Source of the DNA: Wuchereria bancrofti
Lineage: Eukaryota; Nematoda; Chromadorea; Rhabditida; Onchocercidae
NCBI GenBank assembly: GCA_005281725.1
Contig: SSBO01000012.1
Location: 18,208,561 to 18,272,560 of the forward strand
Direction of reading: 5' to 3'
DNA: 64,000 nt
Part shown: positions 62,201 through 64,000 of the stretch, piece by piece
Numbering within the stretch: the first letter of the stretch is position 1
Layout: the number at the start of each line of letters is the position of its first letter
Translations under genes and position numbers: made by a program
Notes under the pieces: generated by a model
What the model was told of the DNA's origin: nothing
Databases searched by the model: none
The model's input: the letters and a program-made list of their open reading frames with translations, nothing else

Positions 62201-63987
62201 AATTGGTGACTGGAGAGGAAAAAGTAGCGACCCGTGTGCTGGATGTCCACCTGATTCTGCTAAAGATTCATTTGGTGCTGTCCGCAATCTTATCAAACAG
62301 CAACTCAAACTGGTATTTTATTAAGTTATTTATGTCCTATCTACTACTATTTCAACTTTACTTTGCTAACAGATAATTTGAGCGATAGGCAGAATGCACA
62401 ACGAAAAACTTATCATTAATTAGAAATGTAAGTGATAAGCCATAATTTCTCAATTATCTAATTAATTAATAACATTTATTGCTTTGATTCTTCAATCTGC
62501 AATAAATTTTCTGATTTGTAAGGATGAAATGAGTGGTTGGAAAGCAGCAGTTTTTATTTGCTTGTCTCTGATTTAGTTTATATTATTATCAGTATTAGAT
62601 TAGAAACTATTCAAATTCATATTTTAAGATTACCGCGATTTAAAACTTAATATTTCAAATTCTTTTGCAGAGGAAAGTGGCAAATCTAGTGTTAACGACC
62701 CAATTACTACGGTCTTATGCAACATACTATGATTATAACTTAGATTTGAATGGCGAATTCAGTCCTAATGGACGTGGTGGCACTCCATTTGGTCCATTCC
62801 CAATGCAGTGGCCTACGTCAATCGGATCACCAATGATTGAAATTCTGATTAGTGATTTCACCGTCAATTCTCTTCTGTACTGGATGCACAAGTAATATTT
62901 GCGACGTTTTTATTTAAGAACATCGCACAATATGAAAAGGAAACCACTTTTTCACAGAAAAGAAAGCATCGCGATCTTCCGACACATTAGAACTGAAAGG
63001 ATTGAAGTCGATTTTTTATACTTCTAACTTTTTCCAATTTTCCTTTATTATAAAGGTAGTTTTAGAGCCAACTTTCTGTCATTCCGTATAGGACCAGAGA
63101 CACCTGATATTGGAGCACTGTTAACAACGACGTGTGATGTAAGCAACGACTATTCAGGAGTTAGTTTACCTGTTCATTTTTTAAGAATGAAAGATCACGG
63201 TATCATTTATTTGCATCGAAATTTAACTGCAAATTAAAATTTTAAGTGATCAGATAATTTGTTAGAAGCTGAAAATTCATTTGCTTGGATAATCAATAGA
63301 AAAAAAATTTTTTTTTTAAACTTATTTGTATCAACTTATTATCATTTGTAACAATTTGTATCAGCTCTAATAATATGAAAATATTCTAGGAAGAGTTTGA
63401 AAATGAAGCATTATTATTACGGTTGTTGCGTTTGAGTCAACTTCGCCGTCGTTATTATCTTTACCATCAGCAACGTAGTAAGCGTCAGGCAATTACGGGT
63501 AGCGATTCCAGTGGTAGTAATTTGGGAAGTCTGGGTGATCTGGCTGATCTTGGCATTTGTCTGGGTGATATCATACCAGCCATCAAGGAGAAATATCCGA
63601 ACACGACATTATCCCTTTCCATACATTCAGCACGAGCACCTTCAGTCACGATTAGTCGACGTGGTGGAGGTAATGTTATTGCATGCATATGAATCCTTTC
63701 ACTGTTTAATTTCCAGAAATGTTAAAATAAATTTCAGCTTACTTTCAGGCAGTATACAATTAGATTCGGTAACATTTATTGACATCTATCTGGATAAAAC
63801 AAATGTACGAGTTGGTACTATAACAGTGATAACAGTTGCCGATATAATGCTTCAAATAATGGGTCAGCGAATCATTGCAAATGCATCGTTACCGGTACTA
63901 AAATTGATAGATCGAGATCAAACATTGGGCCTACAGCAGGATGCACTTGACAATTTAGCCAGTTTAGCGAAAGACATGATTTTACGG
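56222..63987 (+). CDS. secreted BPI/LBP/CETP family lipid-binding protein (3' end outside the window)
   Basis: Fourteen exons join in phase: 56222-56236, 58430-58659, 58888-59122, 59237-59358, 59526-59607, 60090-60239, 60402-60575, 60969-61475, 61616-61681, 61803-62312, 62671-62891, 63060-63138, 63390-63669 and 63749-63987, giving about 970 codons so far. Exons 1-2 encode a signal peptide (MIVLK + LFAPFLLLLEIVVW). NPALLRGYRGNPGIKIRVNR, FQYANTLLNQIL and the glycine-flanked IARIILPIQLSGIVHANFY block fit the N-terminal BPI barrel. MQWPTSIGSPMIEILISDFTV and the ALLTTTCD block fit the start of the C-terminal barrel. Family members bind lipid or lipopolysaccharide outside the cell. About residues 337-697 form a Pro/Gln/Lys-rich insert absent from vertebrate BPI, which totals about 480 aa. 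The gene continues past the last visible donor. The 15-nt first exon is inferred from phase, and the exon 7 donor (gttagt) competes with a stop at 60609. Confidence 0.82.
60402..60611 (+). other. possible alternative terminal exon of the BPI-like gene
   Basis: If the gttagt donor at 60576 is not used, the exon 7 frame runs on through VSDWILCREMK to a TAA at 60609-60611. This would give a product with only the N-terminal BPI domain. I see no obvious AATAAA directly after it, so it is a weaker alternative to splicing. Confidence 0.25.
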
Positions 63988-64000
63988 GTATGTGTCATTT

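Overview
The window looks like chromosomal DNA from a parasitic nematode, most likely filarial. It is strongly AT-rich. Genes are split into many short exons with gtaag or gtttg donors and TTTCAG-like acceptors. It contains nematode-style versions of eukaryote-wide proteins: 14-3-3, a Golgi GRIP golgin, EMC6, an LZTS/Fez1-like coiled-coil protein and a BPI/LBP lipid-binding protein. I see no bacterial operon, CRISPR array, phage or intact transposon. I built the gene models by hand, from splice-site phase and family resemblance, without transcripts.

Layout. (1) 0.65-5.5 kb, minus: a divergent 14-3-3 domain joined to a disordered tail of about 700 residues. The tail holds two exact mode I 14-3-3 ligand motifs, so the protein may bind itself. 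(2) 6.53 kb, plus: a tRNA-Arg(CCG). (3) 6.6-11.4 kb: no full gene, but several short coding-like fragments. (4) 11.4-17.8 kb, minus: a 20-exon GRIP-domain golgin of the GCC1/GCC88 type (about 733 aa). (5) 19.2-19.9 kb, minus: EMC6 in three exons. (6) 22.6-53.0 kb, plus: an 18-exon gene for an LZTS/N4BP3-like (Fez1 family) protein of about 896 aa, with introns up to 10.5 kb. Intron 1 holds a large ORF of unknown type. The 8.6-kb intron after exon 5 holds a likely antisense nested gene. (7) 56.2 kb to the window end, plus: a secreted BPI/LBP/CETP family protein with a large Gln/Pro-rich insert between its two lipid-binding halves, running off the edge.

The genes do not form one pathway. EMC6 (ER membrane insertion) and the golgin (trans-Golgi tethering) both belong to the secretory system and lie on the same strand 1.4 kb apart. 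The rest of the window is AT-rich intron and spacer with microsatellites, small tandem duplications and several near-perfect hairpins.
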